From assembly GCF_032854445.1 (NCBI RefSeq), contig NC_088301.1:48293116-48357115 (forward strand): 64,000 nt of DNA. Reading direction: 5' to 3'. The stretch's first letter is position 1. Every line of letters starts with the position of its first letter. The notes under the pieces are model-generated. The model saw only the letters and a list, made by a program, of their open reading frames with translations. It ran no database searches and was not told where the DNA came from. This DNA is from Liolophura sinensis. Its lineage: Eukaryota; Mollusca; Polyplacophora; Chitonida; Chitonidae. Below, in pieces: positions 12,314 to 25,312 of the stretch. Both the position numbers and the translations under genes were made by a program.

Positions 12314-12412
12314 ATCAGTTAGATTTGTTTCTGATAGTTATATCAGTTAGATTTATCCCTGACAGATTTATCAGTTAGATTTATCCCTGACAGATTTATC
12401 AGTTAGATTTGC
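12314..12412. repeat. 28-bp tandem repeat, about 3.5 units
   Basis: Units starting at 12314, 12342, 12370 and 12398 each begin ATCAGTTAGATTT and continue (A)TCCCTGACAG. The two central units are identical and the outer ones have diverged. Confidence 0.9.
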
Positions 12413-13530
12413 CATCCCTAGTTTTATGAAGATATTAATTTACCTTTCGCCCTAATTTGCATACGTTTTGATGTAATTTAACTGAGACAAGTAGCTCTGT
12501 AAATTACCCTGTCTGCTGCTGGTAAGACCACTTGTTCAAGCTTTTGAACGGGCCTTATCTTTCAAAATAGTTCATTCACTTGACGAGGGTTTTGAGTCAA
12601 GACGACATCGCATGAACTACTTGCGAATTTGTGTTAGGATATGGAAAGGAAAAACCGTTAGTTTTCGAATCTGTCTGTTTCTGGTGTATAAAGGCGCTTA
12701 CATGTTGGTCAGCGCAAGTGTTATGCTGGAGTCTGTGCAAGTCACGACACAGTATATGGTTTGACATCTGAACTTGTCCTCCAATATATATTAAATTTAT
12801 AGTATGCAAATATCATTTCATAATGCTTGTTTTTCAAAATCTTCACAGTTATAGTTCTTGTCATTGTTTGTAGGCATAATATTGTCACCAGGTTATGATA
12901 ATTTAAATTTCAGTTACGTTCGGTTTCCCATCCATGCCGTTTATAAAAACCCGTTTGTTCCCATGCGTTTTTGTCTGGATAGTGACAAAAGTCGTCAAGG
13001 TATAACTTATATAAAACCGAAGTATAACTACATGTACATGTGCATAGTCCATTTTGCATTCACAAAACGCTGGTCTCTCTGGGTGGCAGATTCCCCAGAC
13101 TATTCCTTTAACCACTACTGTGAATATCGTAACTTTTCTTGGATGAAGTTATAAGCAAGATGGTTAACTTTAACAATCTGGCCGTAATATATGCTTTTCT
13201 GTTTTCCTGGTCGTATATTTGTCAACATTATTATTAAGTCTTGACAGTATCACATTTTCCCCATTTCTCTTCGCTGAATGTATATTTCATTAACACTAGT
13301 TACATTCTGCTGCTGACTATTTATACCTATCCAATTCGGGAAGAAATTCCGTTTGGGTCAGGGTCATCAAAATATAGCAGCGGAATGCTTTTATGTAATA
13401 CATATGATGGGCATTAATAATACATGCTGCAAAACTGGGTAGGGATTCCGTAATTATATACCGGTTGCATAAAGTCCATCGATGATTATGATTCATTTGG
13501 TTCAGAAATTCCATGCATATATGGCATATA

Positions 13531-13562
13531 TGTGTGTGTGCGTGCGTGTGTGTGTGTGTGTG
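13531..13562. repeat. TG/CG microsatellite
   Basis: An interrupted TG run with two CG substitutions, preceded by an AT-rich GCATATATGGCATATA stretch. Confidence 0.95.
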
Positions 13563-14129
13563 TACTAATCAACATCAACAGCGCAGATCTTATAATTTTC
13601 TATGGAAAATGGTATAAATCTTGAGAGGAGGTTTTTATTTGCCTTCGATGCTGTTCCATTGTAAAAGTTGGTGCATAGCCATATGAATGCAGTTAGAAAA
13701 GCAACTTGACACTTCAGTTTGATTTACTAACCTGTCAGAATATGCCAACCCTCATCAAATAATTTTTAGAATTGAGCAGAAAGAAATCTTCACAAATCTG
13801 ACAGATGGTTCACTCTCAGGCGGTGAGGAAAATCGGCGAATGCAGTATTCTGTCTCCAAGGTAACGGAGGGAAAAACGGCAAATAATGAACTCGCCCAGG
13901 TGGCTCAGCCTATATTTTACAGCACCTTCATAATCAATGAACCAAAGGATGGAGAGTAGTTGACATTCCGGCATTCTCGAGACAGCTCAGTCGAGTTTCC
14001 AGAAATCGGGCGAGTGACCATATTTAGACTGTACATGTCAGCTTGAATGGATATGGAATCTGCGTCTAAGAAACTTTGTCAGAACTGACTGCATCGTGTG
14101 GAATGGTCTGCCGGAAGCCAGTTTAAATC

Positions 14130-15371
14130 ATGGAAGAGATCCAGCGGCTGAACATCAGCGGTGAAATAACAAATGATACATACGCAGAAAAGACAGTGGG
14201 AACTATGTTAATGGCAATAGTCAACGTAACCGCTGTTATATCCAATGCGCTTGTTCTGACAGCGATTATTCGCACACCCCAACTGAGGAATTCCTTAACA
14301 AACGTTTTCGTGATAAATTTGTGTCTGATGGACTTGCTTGGTTCAGTGTTTGTACTCCCAATGTCAGCTGGGTCGTTCATTATCAACAGATGGTCATTTG
14401 GAGACGGACTGTGTACCTGTCATGCCTTTCTCACTTCGTTTTTCTCATTTGCCTCGATCCTCAGCTTAAGCGTGATAAGTGTTGAAAGGTTTTATTCCAT
14501 AAAACGACCAATGCATTATGCCGCGCATGTCACCCCTTGCAAAGCATACACTGTGGTTGCTTTGATATGGATGCAAAGTGTGTTGTTTGCAGCATTGTCG
14601 CTACTTCCTTGGGGTGGGGAGAATGGTGTAGAAAAGACAAAGTACTGCACCTACACATGGGACTTCGGAAACGGTTCAGAAACATATATATCTATTGTTT
14701 TTTACGTTTTGCTACGCATTACCTGGTATCAGTTTACTTATCATGTACATAGGGGTGTTCAAAGTGGCCCATGCTACCAGACTGCAAATCCACCCGTTTC
14801 TGAATCCATCACAAAACTAACGTTGAGCAAAAGCAATGTGAGAATACCCAGGGAAAAACGAATGTCTTAGGTGAATCGTCATCAAATACAACTGTAGTGG
14901 TGCAAGAGACTGCCCATAGGAAATCAAACGGACAGTTCAAGGCTCTTAGGACGCTGATGCTTTTATTTGGCACGTATCTGGTCTTGTGGGGTCCCTATTA
15001 TACCATGAACTTGTGTGGCACTTTGTACGACATTGAACATATCCCCTCTCTTGAACTCGGGCTTTTGTGGCTGGGATATTCTTCGTTTTGCAGTTAATCC
15101 GTTTTTGTACGGATGGATGAATAGAAGCATAAGAGAAGAGTTGCTCAAGATGTACTATTCTACTCGGTGTAAATCCCGTGACAGAGATGCAAGCAATGAC
15201 GAAGATGATTTCATTGGGAGTAAAGAAGACTTTTTGCAGTTCCTGGAACGCACCACTTGCAGTACTCGCGTTACAACACAGACCGGTGGAAACACTCGGA
15301 TTTTGGTTGAGCCACCGATAGTCAAAGATTCCTTAAAAACAATATCGGATTTATCAGAACACCCTTTCTAA
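14130..15371 (+). pseudogene. GPR161-like class A GPCR, single exon, frame broken three times
   Basis: A rhodopsin-family receptor can be followed through all seven helices: TM1 with SNALVL, TM2 with NLCLMDLL, TM3 opening with CTCHAF and closing with VERFYSI (ERF in place of DRY), an ECL2 Cys (KYCTYTW), TM5 near YALPGISLL, TM6 with LWGPYY, and TM7 NPFLYGW (NPxxY). FKALRTLMLLFGTYLVLWGP and IREELLKM resemble GPR161, but the ligand is unknown. The frame shifts by one base at about 14707-14711, 14801-14818 and 15080-15090. In each case one surplus base in a TTTT or AAAA run would explain it, and no other stop interrupts. It is either a young pseudogene or an assembly artefact; the three other genes here show no such shift. 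The start is ATG at 14130 after TTTAAATC, and the last frame ends with TAA at 15369. Confidence 0.72.
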
Positions 15372-15564
15372 TGTCAAATAATTCGGATTTGTTATGTAAA
15401 CACGTGTTATTTATTATATTATATACATATAAAGATTTTGCTTGAACTGTTTAAATCTCGCGTTACTTATGTTGATATGCTTTAGTGTTGTTATAGCATG
15501 TATAACCGAAAGCAACACCCAGGGTGCCCAGGTTTCCTTCATTCATAAAACTGACTGCTATCGG

Positions 15565-15610
15565 GTAGGAGAAAAATTCTTGAGTGTAGCGTTAAACAAG
15601 AATAAAAAAG
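15565..15610 (+). repeat. SINE tail fragment
   Basis: AAATTCTTGAGTGTAGCGTT followed by AAACAAGAATAAA is a diverged copy of the shared SINE 3' motif. Its AATAAA (15601-15606) could serve as polyadenylation signal for the GPCR locus about 230 bases upstream. Confidence 0.5.
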
Positions 15611-17710
15611 GTCCGTGAGTAAAAGAGATTAAGAAAAAAAATTCAGCAATTTATCTCGTTTAACGTCAGTCCGTTACTGTAACTTTTTAACTACTGGCAG
15701 TTTTGAACAGGGAGTCATGCCTATAGAATATCGATTGTTTTCCCTTCATCACTGAAACCTGATGGCTGTGTCTTGTTACCAGCTTTATTTACTTCATGTA
15801 CATCATTTCTTACGCAATCCTTCGGAACTGCTATTTAGGTAGATTCTTGCGCTTTTCAACTTAGAATGCCCTTTAATTGTTTACCAGTGGGCTATGAAGG
15901 TCGGGGTTGAAGCTTTGGTGTCAATATGTGATACCAAGTCGTCTACATCAGAAAAAAGGGAATTATAGAGATATATCACAAGATCCAGTTGGGAAGTTAT
16001 CACAATCATTTATTATACAACCTTCCACGATGTTTTTGATTGGATTGAAGTCTGCGCTGACCACAAAATTAGTACACATTAAATATACATTAAGCGAAAA
16101 AATTGAAATCCTGGTCATGGCATCATGTATGCAGCAGCCTGTACTCTCATCAAGTTTACAGGTGCTACACGACATCAAAGGATCGGTGTGTTATCCCCTA
16201 ATATCATAAAGCTATGACTATCCAGGTAAGGTTTATCACGGTGTTAGTCGCCATGACAAATGACATGTAAGATACCAGTATGCGCTATGTGGAATTTTCT
16301 TATTATGTCTCTCGGTCAGCAGAAAGCTGCTGACAAGGTATTTAATATTTCTCTCCACAAGGACAATCTGTTGAAAGAAGTTCTAGTTGAAAGGTATATG
16401 ATGTCTTTCATCGTACCTCAACGGTATGAGCGTAGCACGCGTCGATACACATACTAATCAGTGTCTTTTTGTTACATGTGTAGGCCCGTACACCGCCAGC
16501 TTAGATGACGGACGTTAAAGAATTTCAAAGGCGAGTTTATATACAAGCTTTTGGTCGAGGCGTCCTTCGATCACACTGGTATGGCGTAATCATATCACTT
16601 ATTTCAGAACTAGAATTTTTTTTATAAAAGTTAAAGAAAAGGCATAATTGGCTGAAGTATGGTTTGTTAATATATTGAGTCGGGTTGTTGAAAATCGACC
16701 ATCCTCTGACGGTGGACGTGGAAACACTAAATATACAGGAACAAAGTTAACATATACGTTAAAAGGTGATAATGCCGTTGGAAAATCTATTTCTGGAAAC
16801 CAAGCATATAGTGGTTATACCTTCCCTTTTCAATAGACGTGAAATTGTCGTACATTATCTGGTTAAATGTGTAGTTTGATAAATTGTGTAGTATTCACCA
16901 TATCGGTAACAACAACCGCATGTATGATATCTTCTTGTTTTTTATTGAAAATTTCTTCAGTATTTAAGCCAGACGTGTACTGAAACATTGGACTGTCACT
17001 GTTAAGACTAAAAGGCATATCTTGTGTTATCAGTACTCTGTCCAACGCATGCATACAGCAGACGTTTGCCTAGACATGGTACCTCTTTAGTTTCGTCTAG
17101 CTAGAAGATTATTTTGACATGTGTAGGTATACATTGTAAGTGAAGTCCGACATTTTGATATTTATCGCCACAGGCATTGTCTCTAAATTTAAGAATTTTT
17201 TCACATTTTACTTCATTGATAATTGACTTTTTTCTACCTTTTAAGTCAATTTAAGTGGGGTCTTTCTTTGGGGAGTGGGGGGGGGGTGTGTAATTTGGCA
17301 GAAACTTATAAGTGTTGAAATGATGCTCCATTTTAAGGCTGATTCTGAAGGTGCATTTATAGGCCAAATTTTAGGTAAAATGTCGTATACATGTAGTATT
17401 CACCTTGCCAGGCAATCCCTACTTGAAACACTACTATCAAGTTACATAGAGGCTACACCGTTTCATAATTCGAATCATAATTCGTGGTAATAATTTCTGT
17501 ATTGGCGTATGACAAATGCAATTTATTAGTTTAAGATAACAGGGGATCGTGCCGGAAGTGTCGCTGACAAGTTCTCTTTGTAATGTTTTAATCCATCTTT
17601 TGTTATTGGAGATGTGTCATCCATAACAATTTAATCATCGAATGTATATATACTCTTGACCTTATTAGCAGCATGACAATAGCGTAATAACCAACAGTCG
17701 TAACAATGAA

Positions 17711-17755
17711 ATATTCTTGAGTACGGCGTAAAACACCAATCAAATAAATAATAAC
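17711..17755 (+). repeat. SINE family A tail
   Basis: It is the classic 3' end of the family: ATATTCTTGAGTACGGCGTA, then AAACACCAATCAAATAAAT. Only the tail survives. Confidence 0.8.
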
Positions 17756-18899
17756 CAATACGAAGCATCATGTTTATTAACAAAGAGGTGTTTAATCCAC
17801 ATATGTCCTCGTTTTGTTACCTGTTTTGGGATTTTAACAAAACCTAAGATGGTTCTGAGCCATCGATACCTATGATAAGGATATGCAATGGTATTAATCG
17901 ATACTGCTAAGCCTCGCCTATACCTAGACGACACTGACCATGTGTATCCATGCGGCATTTACACGACATCTTACTCCAACTAGCTTTGCTAAATTCTGTG
18001 CCTGCTGGGGGTAGATTATTGGTAGGCATATATCTGCTGTAATTAGCAATCAGATAGTAATGTGATATAAATTTAGAAAGACTACAGTAGGGATGGTCAA
18101 ACCACAGCAGTGATGACAGTGTGATAGCTGGCAAATTTTTACATGTAACCGGAAAATCCAACTTTTTGATATCTGATTTATTCCAAGAGTACTTTTAAAT
18201 TCTTAAAAGGTTCCTAACACCATGGCTTATGCGTGTTTAGGTGATCAGTGATCTGGAATTATTTAATATGTCGGGCTGTCTTCACATTAAACAACATGAG
18301 ACATGGTGTAGATGATGTCGTATTATCATGCCCTAAAATCAGAGTTATGTTTAAGACTATACTAGTGAGGTTCGAGGGATAAAGCTTGTGACTGTGAGGC
18401 TAGTGTTTTATCAATAACACACGTTGGAATTCTCAAGGAAACGCGTGGCTGATACTTCTCCTATATGGTGTCTTTATGCAGTAATATAAGGCATTTTCTA
18501 ATGTCACAGCGGGTTTTTGGATTATAGACTTGTGGTCTCCACAACAGCATACGCCCATGGAAACACTTCCTGTCACCAAGAAATCATTTGCGGCATTGTA
18601 GGGTTAGATATGCATTTATCAGGTGTTAATTGAAATAGCAGGAAATAAGTCACCCACAAGACCAAAGCATCCTACCTTTGATTTTCATGCTGGGATAATA
18701 GCATAAGGACAATTTTAGCCTTAAACTTTCCGATAATTGGCAAGTAGAACATCCAAAGAATGGTCCAGGTAGCAGATAGCTACACACCTTGATGACTATT
18801 GGACCTGAGAATGATTAACTGCTCTTGCCGTTTGGCCTACTCTGAATTAGGCTTTACCAATGTACAATCAGGCTAACAACCGATGTATGAAAAAAAACG

Positions 18900-19390
18900 A
18901 TCACCTGATCTCAGTTTATGCTATGCTTCCATCTTTTGACCATTTTACACTTCCATAATACAAAGACTATCGAGGATATATATCTACCTTAACTGTATTT
19001 AAAGGAAACAGACTTTCCAGATAGTAAATCTTATCTGGACCTGTATTTGTACACAGGCCAAAACGGTTTTCTGTCTCCGAGGCTTTACAAGAGGGATAGT
19101 TTCACTTTTGACATTGCACACTATCCTTACTTGGATAGAAATATACGGAAAGGTCCTGCACATGTCGTCTACGTATCTCGCCTTGTAGCATTTGTTACAT
19201 CATGTTTGTTATGTGACAATTTCAATGAACGTCACAAGTTATTACTGCAAAAATTAAAAAAAAAACTGCGATTCCGTCCTAATTTCGCACTTTATACACT
19301 TCTTAGTTCCTTGATGGTTTCATTTTGGGAAATGGCCTAGCGATTATTGACCTGGAACGTCCATTTTGGTTGACGGCTGGTATGAGAATG
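18900..19390 (+). mobile_element. Reverse-transcriptase fossil, copy 2 (same family as 9480-10125)
   Basis: The translation includes SYLDLYLYTGQNGF, LYKRDSFTFDIAHYPYLD and VYVSRLVAFV, the thumb-side stretch that follows the YxDD box in this RT family. The 3' part (CTAATTTCGCACTTTA, then ATTATTGACCTGGAACGTCC) matches copy 1. It is a 5'- and 3'-truncated, broken copy. Family naming is tentative (Penelope-like or related). Confidence 0.6.
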
Positions 19391-19637
19391 TCTATTTCGA
19401 CACATAGATTCATAAGAATGTCGGACTCTACACGCCTATATTTTATACTCAAAGCCGCTCTATTCTTTCAAACAAATTAACAAATTATGGATTTAAAGGT
19501 ATCTGTACATGTACATATAACTGTGTTGTCCTCACAATGAATATACAATCACACTTAAACAATCAGGGACCAGAGTTCGACAGGGCTCATTACTCCACCA
19601 GCAGAATCCGGGTTTATGCCGGAGTAAAATATAAAAG

Positions 19638-19759
<122 letters not shown>

Positions 19760-22309
19760 ACGTATATAGATTCCAGTCTTAGTTCACACTGTATTATCTG
19801 ATATTTATATCTCATATATATGAGTATCTTAGAAATTGTGCAATGAACTGCGATGTAATTAAAATGAAGAATCAAGAAGAGTGGTGAATACATTTTTCTT
19901 TACGGCACAATGGATGACAAACACATACGGGATTACCTCGTATTCATGAACTTTGAATAGCAAGATCAAGTAAAAGGCATTAACTTGAAAATCGCACATG
20001 AAAACGAATTTTGCTTGGGTGTTTTGCTATTAAGGTACACGTCTGCTTTATATACATGGTAGGCTAGGCTGACAATTTTTTTGGCTTCCAAAACCAAGTC
20101 CGATAAGTGGAATCTGATACTCAAGTGATATCCTGGAATACCAAAGTCCATGAGGAATACATTTAATCCATTCGCAATGTAGGATATCTAAATATTAATA
20201 TAACTGCTCTTTATCATCGTCATTTGCTATATTGACATTCAGCCGTTTATGTGCATGCCACATAGCAATCGCGACACGGTTTTGTACGACGCTATGCGCA
20301 ACAATGATTAGGCCTCTAATAATAGATGAAGAAAAACACAATATATAAGTTCAACAACAGAAGCATTAAACATAACAGTATTGTTGCCGGTGTCAATGTA
20401 TTTGAATGTTGAATGAAACTAAACCAAGCTGCTGTATAGGCTTATGTATATGATCGAAAGCGTTTAATATGAGACCACAATGAGAACCATTTACCTTTTA
20501 CATATTAGTTAAAAGAAAAGACAACAAATAATTTAACCTTATTTTTTCGAAAGAGAAGTGGAAAGATATCTAAATGGCCACAGTAATTTTGTTTGGACGT
20601 TCCTGGTATCTGCATGAGTAAACATTGAATTTCGATTCGTTACGATACCATGAGAAGCGCATGCATGTTAGTGAACCGGGAAACATGCATCACTCGTGAA
20701 TTAGGCTAATATGGCTAAACGGCAAAACAGAGTTCGAGTGATGTAAGCGAAAACAACTGGGTTCTCGGTTTGTCAGAAACAACTAGGGTACATGCAAACT
20801 GTGAAAATGTTCCTTACGAAGAACTACGATATATAGGTTATGCGACATCTAAACAGTACAAAAAGGTATGTTTTTTACCCCTGCCTGACGTGAGTGTCTA
20901 TATGCATTATCAAAGCACCAGCGTTTCCATAACTACGAAATTAAAGATCTACCAAACTTAATATCAGTAAAAATCCAGCGTTTAGGTTGAAGTTCTTTAA
21001 TATAATCTATGTTTACATATAAATCTTCTGACTGTAGCAAGAAATATGCACATACACGTTTATACAAACCTTCTGAAGTGAACGGATATAATACTCATTT
21101 TGCTGCTAATATAAGATTAGCGAAATAGTGAATTATTCGACGACTTGATCCGCTTTTGATTTGCTCATTAGCATGAATATTTCAATACAACATGCATGAA
21201 TCAGTAACGAGAACAAAACTGAAGAATTTAATAAAGTCATTAACATAGTTTTACGTGGAGAAAAGAAACTTAAAGCTGAAGAAATTACTTTTAGCTGCAA
21301 CATATCCCATCTTTTAACAAAGGCCATTAACTTGACTTGGTGCCATGCATGTGAACATCGACATCTTTGTTATGACCCAACTATTGCGACTCTGCGCTAA
21401 TTGCTTCCATTTTATGTCGAAAAGTTTATTTTAAATCTTTTAAGCTGGCATAAACATGCAATACTCGGGAAAAACCATCTTGGCATGATCACTAATGTAA
21501 TTTTTGTGCGTAGCCTACATATAACTAAACATGCATGCTAAAAGCAAACTTCCCATTCCTGACTGACCGAACATCTGTGGTTGCTATAAGCAAAAACGTC
21601 AAACATTTTGCTCTTAAATTCTCAGATGCAAGCAACCTCTGTATACATGATGATTCAAAGTGAGTCATTAATAGGACGGGAATCAGATGATTGAAACTTG
21701 AGCGATCCTCTCACATGCGACCAATTATAAATCTTCCGTGTGTACATTAGTATTCCTTTCTACTGGGGCTTCTCCCCCCCCACCCCCCCTTTCCCCGACA
21801 CACACACACACACACCAACTTCCGCCTCCACCCAATCCATATCTCCCAGATATACTTCCTCGACTTTGCCTGGAACTATGTACGGAGATCATTAGCTCTC
21901 ATTCTCATTGTTTGGTGGTCTTAATGAGTGCGTGGCAGGCAGTAAGTGCTTCTCGGTAAATGTCTCCGCCACTATAATAGTACATCAAAGAGATTATAAG
22001 ATATGTCGACATGCCGCGAGATTAACATCCTTAGAACCCACTGTAGTATATTTCCAGAGTGAAGTCAATGCAAATATGGGGTTGTTTCTGTCTTGTATTG
22101 CAATATGACATGAAATGAGGAGAAAAGGACATGTAAAATGATTTTATCGAGGTGAAGAGTTTAGATGCCATCTGTTATACCAATATGTGAACTAGCGTCC
22201 AACTGGATAGCTCTAGGTTTGAGGCAACATAAAGGTATACATGTATATAAATTATAGAAGCCCCCCCAACAACGAAATTCCGAGTGAATTTCTACTTTTA
22301 ATCCGTCAT

Positions 22310-23255
22310 GTCTTACATTTGCCCCTATTATTGCTGGCCCAACATGTCATACGATTGAACTTCTTGATATTTTACTGAAACAATTTATTAAACATATTAA
22401 TACTGGTGTCAGAGACGATCGTTGTTTTTTAATACATATTCCTGTGAACACTGGATCGAGAGATTTCTTCTGCCGTTTTGATGTAAAAAAACTTTAAACA
22501 CAGCACCGTATCACATAGAAACTTTAACACACTGGTAATCCCACTACCCAAACCCAAATAGTGAACGCTTCTCTTCTTACTTTTTCCCCTATAGTGCTAA
22601 ACTTATTTTACAAAATAATGCTTTTCAATTCATTAGGTAACAAATTATATCCAAACAATAGGTACTATTGTGGGAATTAAGTTTGGGCAAGAAACCAAAT
22701 TATATAAAAATTATGAACTAAGAATTCAGTGCTGCAACTTCAAATTCTGTGAAACAATCATTCAAACGGTAATTAGGTGATTATTCCAGTAACGGCGAAG
22801 ACGTAAAATCCTTTAAACAAATGTCTGCTTCGATGACAATTCACTGTGGAAACTAGTGAAAATGAACTGCCCTTTCTTGACATGTTACTAAAAAGAAGAG
22901 ATGGTGAAATAATACCTTACATGTACCACAAACCATCAGATACCAAACAATATTTAGCATTCTAAATTTCATGTCACACAAAATAAACTAAAACCTACGT
23001 ATCCTACAACTTAGCAAAACGGATATGTACCATTGCTGTGGACAGGTCTTTACGTCTTACCGACAACAAACACCGACTCTTTCCGACATCTTAAAGGGAA
23101 TAAACACATTTGGTCATGTGTACAATATTTTGTGATTAAATTCTTAATATTACCCATGTTTAAGCTATTTTCTGAGGGTATTACGAAACGTGTTCATATG
23201 TGGAAATCCACTTCATTAGGAAATTCAAGCCCGATGTTAAGAGCTACACACTAGA
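22310..23255 (+). mobile_element. Penelope-like element fossil
   Basis: Successive pieces match Penelope-type RT in order: RPIIAGPTCHT with ELLDILLKQF (finger region), then ENELPFLDMLLKRRDGEI with YMYHKPSDTKQYLAF (after the catalytic box), and LAKRICTIAVD. The order and spacing fit one degraded insertion in the forward direction. The catalytic middle is poorly preserved, there are many breaks, and no terminal repeats were recognised. It looks old. Confidence 0.7.
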
Positions 23256-23480
23256 TAAAAGTGTTATTAAAGTAACGCTGTTATTAACACATATCTGTAA
23301 CAGTTTACCAGCCCGTTACTGTGTTCATGTGTTAAAAGAAATTACTCTTGTGTTAAAGCCTTTAACATGTTCAAATGTTAAATAAATAAGACGTTTACCA
23401 CGTTAATAGCCCTGTAACACTTCTACAACACATTAACATGTTATGTCTACTGTCTATAAACACAGTAACATGTTTCTCAG
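23245..23480. repeat. Stretch dense in TGTTA/TAACA motifs and short palindromes
   Basis: More than a dozen copies of GTTAA/TTAAC, TGTTA/TAACA or AACATGTT occur in both orientations within 240 bases, including the hairpin GTTAAAGCCTTTAAC. It lies directly after the Penelope-like fossil. Its origin is unknown. Confidence 0.5.
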
Positions 23481-24366
23481 GAAAAACTGTTAAGAAAAGA
23501 ACCTAATTATTATGTCTCCGTGAAGAAAGCATAAGTACCTTAATGAAAATTTCATCCTGAATTTGTCACTTATTGGGAGTGGTCAACATGGCTTTTTACG
23601 CTTTTCATACTCGTGAAAAACTTAAAACACATCATAATTACCCTGACGCACACACGTAAACATGCAGGCAATCTCCGACATAAAAAAAAACAAACATTGC
23701 TAAATTTGCAGCTCGTACCCTTAACTTCAGTAATTTTGCTCAGATATAGTACATACTTTCACTTTTAGGACGAGTAGTATTTGATCTGCATGCACTCGGT
23801 TATATTAGACCCAAGCAGTCCAAGCAACTTTACAGCTAATACCCAGGATTATTTTTCGCCTACTGTATGGTATACTTGCACTTCATAATCAATGACTGGT
23901 AGGCCTATAGCGAGAGTAATACTGTGGGGCTATTGCATCTGAACTTCTAGGATATTGAGTATTTAGCCTATAGAAGACCACTGTTTGGCTTTGTCAGAAT
24001 CCAAACTTGTCATACTAAATTCAAAAACTTCTAGCAGAATATATGACTATATATACATGTACATGTATTTAAAATGAAGTATTCGAGTGCTTCAGTTTAA
24101 ATACATGTACGTGTGCCTTTGATTTGGGGCGGCTAAGGTGTATGCATACATGTGTCCTGGATATAAACGGAGGCGGAATAATCGTGAATATGGTATGTGT
24201 AATATACTTTCTTTGACGGTAAATATTCTAAAATTGGACCGGAACAATACAGAGAAGTTTCAACTAACTGAACCTAAGACGATACATATGTGTAGCTAGA
24301 CCTATCCAGATCTGTATCACCTGGGATTGAGATATAGATCCAGTCAATATAAATTAATATCTGTCT

Positions 24367-24406
24367 GGGATTAAGATATACCTAGCTGCATTCATATCTT
24401 AATCCC
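24367..24406. repeat. 13-bp perfect inverted repeat
   Basis: Arms GGGATTAAGATAT (24367-24379) and ATATCTTAATCCC (24394-24406) flank a 14-base loop. A diverged third copy, GGGATTGAGATATAG, starts near 24333. Confidence 0.85.
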
Positions 24407-24860
24407 GGGTATCACTACAAGCACTGAACTCTAGTCTCATCGGTGCGATGTGGACTCATCAACATCTTTTCATGAATTAAGCTGGCGGCTCTTGTTTGAA
24501 ATGGAAAATATGCAAAATAAGTTAGGCATATACAGTATATATGCAAGCTAAGTTTGGATATGTAAAATATTTTATACAATGTTTTCAACCAACGCTAGAC
24601 AAAATATTTTGTATGTAACAGAATGAACTTACGCCTGAATACTTCAGATTGAGTAGATGATCTTAACATATATAAACCGACGAAAAACCGACCGACGATG
24701 AGCACTTATTAACTAATTTGTTCATCTAACGAGAAGGTAATTCCGTTGCAAACAGGCTGACCCCACGTTAAGAACACGTAAATACTATGGCAACCAGCAC
24801 ATAGACATTACGTCGCCATGGTAGTCACGTGCTCTTAACGTTAAGAGGCTCCGTGCAAGT

Positions 24861-25312
24861 GGACACAGACCCCCATTACAACTTCCGTTTTTCAGTAGGG
24901 ACGATTGTAGTTCTGTGTATTTTAGGGTGTAAAGTCTTTTTTTGCTGCCAGCCTGCCGTTTTTGGTGCACAGGTGCATGCTTAGTATCAAAATGATGGAA
25001 ATTGTCTAAGCTTTGGGCAGGTATGAGTTTTAATGGTGAAAGTTTGAAATTCTGGGCGAGAGGACACAAGGAGACAGGTGGTGATGAGGCTGCGAGTGAC
25101 GTCCCCTTGGCGTTGCTAGGCACCCCTCCCAGCTGCCGGCATGGAAAGGTCCAGATTTTGACGGTCAACCTATGTCAAGATTTTTACAGCTTCTTTCTCA
25201 CATGCTGGGCCAGGTATGCACCAAAACTTATTGGCCTCGGAATGTTTGGGACTGAGCTACAGCGCTAAACGTTAACATTGTCGCTTATGGAAAACTAATG
25301 GGGGTCTGTGGC
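24861..25312. mobile_element. Non-autonomous terminal-inverted-repeat (MITE-like) element, 452 bp
   Basis: The left end GGACACAGACCCCCATTA and the reverse complement of the right end (GCCACAGACCCCCATTA, from 25296-25312) match except near the outermost bases. Both are flanked by the same 5 bases, CAAGT (24856-24860 and 25313-25317), as expected for a target-site duplication. The inside is more GC-rich than its surroundings and holds open frames of 127 and 88 aa, neither resembling a transposase. The superfamily is not assigned. Confidence 0.6.

Larger units (their letters stand above)
5504..14129. other. Gene-free interval with repeats
   Basis: No multi-exon or long conserved reading frame was recognised. 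The interval contains a TG microsatellite, a local 45-bp duplication, a nested repeat cluster at 9162-9432, one reverse-transcriptase fossil, a family A SINE, a 28-bp tandem repeat and a 190-200 bp dispersed repeat present twice. Each is listed separately. Confidence 0.6.

Noticed and set aside
14123-14386. 87-aa minus-strand frame opposite the GPCR
   Set aside because: It is an antisense shadow of TM1-TM2 of the receptor.
24785-25168. 127-aa open frame on the minus strand
   Set aside because: It spans the left boundary of the inverted-repeat element, has no family motif, and overlaps an 88-aa frame on the other strand; both follow from the GC-rich repeat body.
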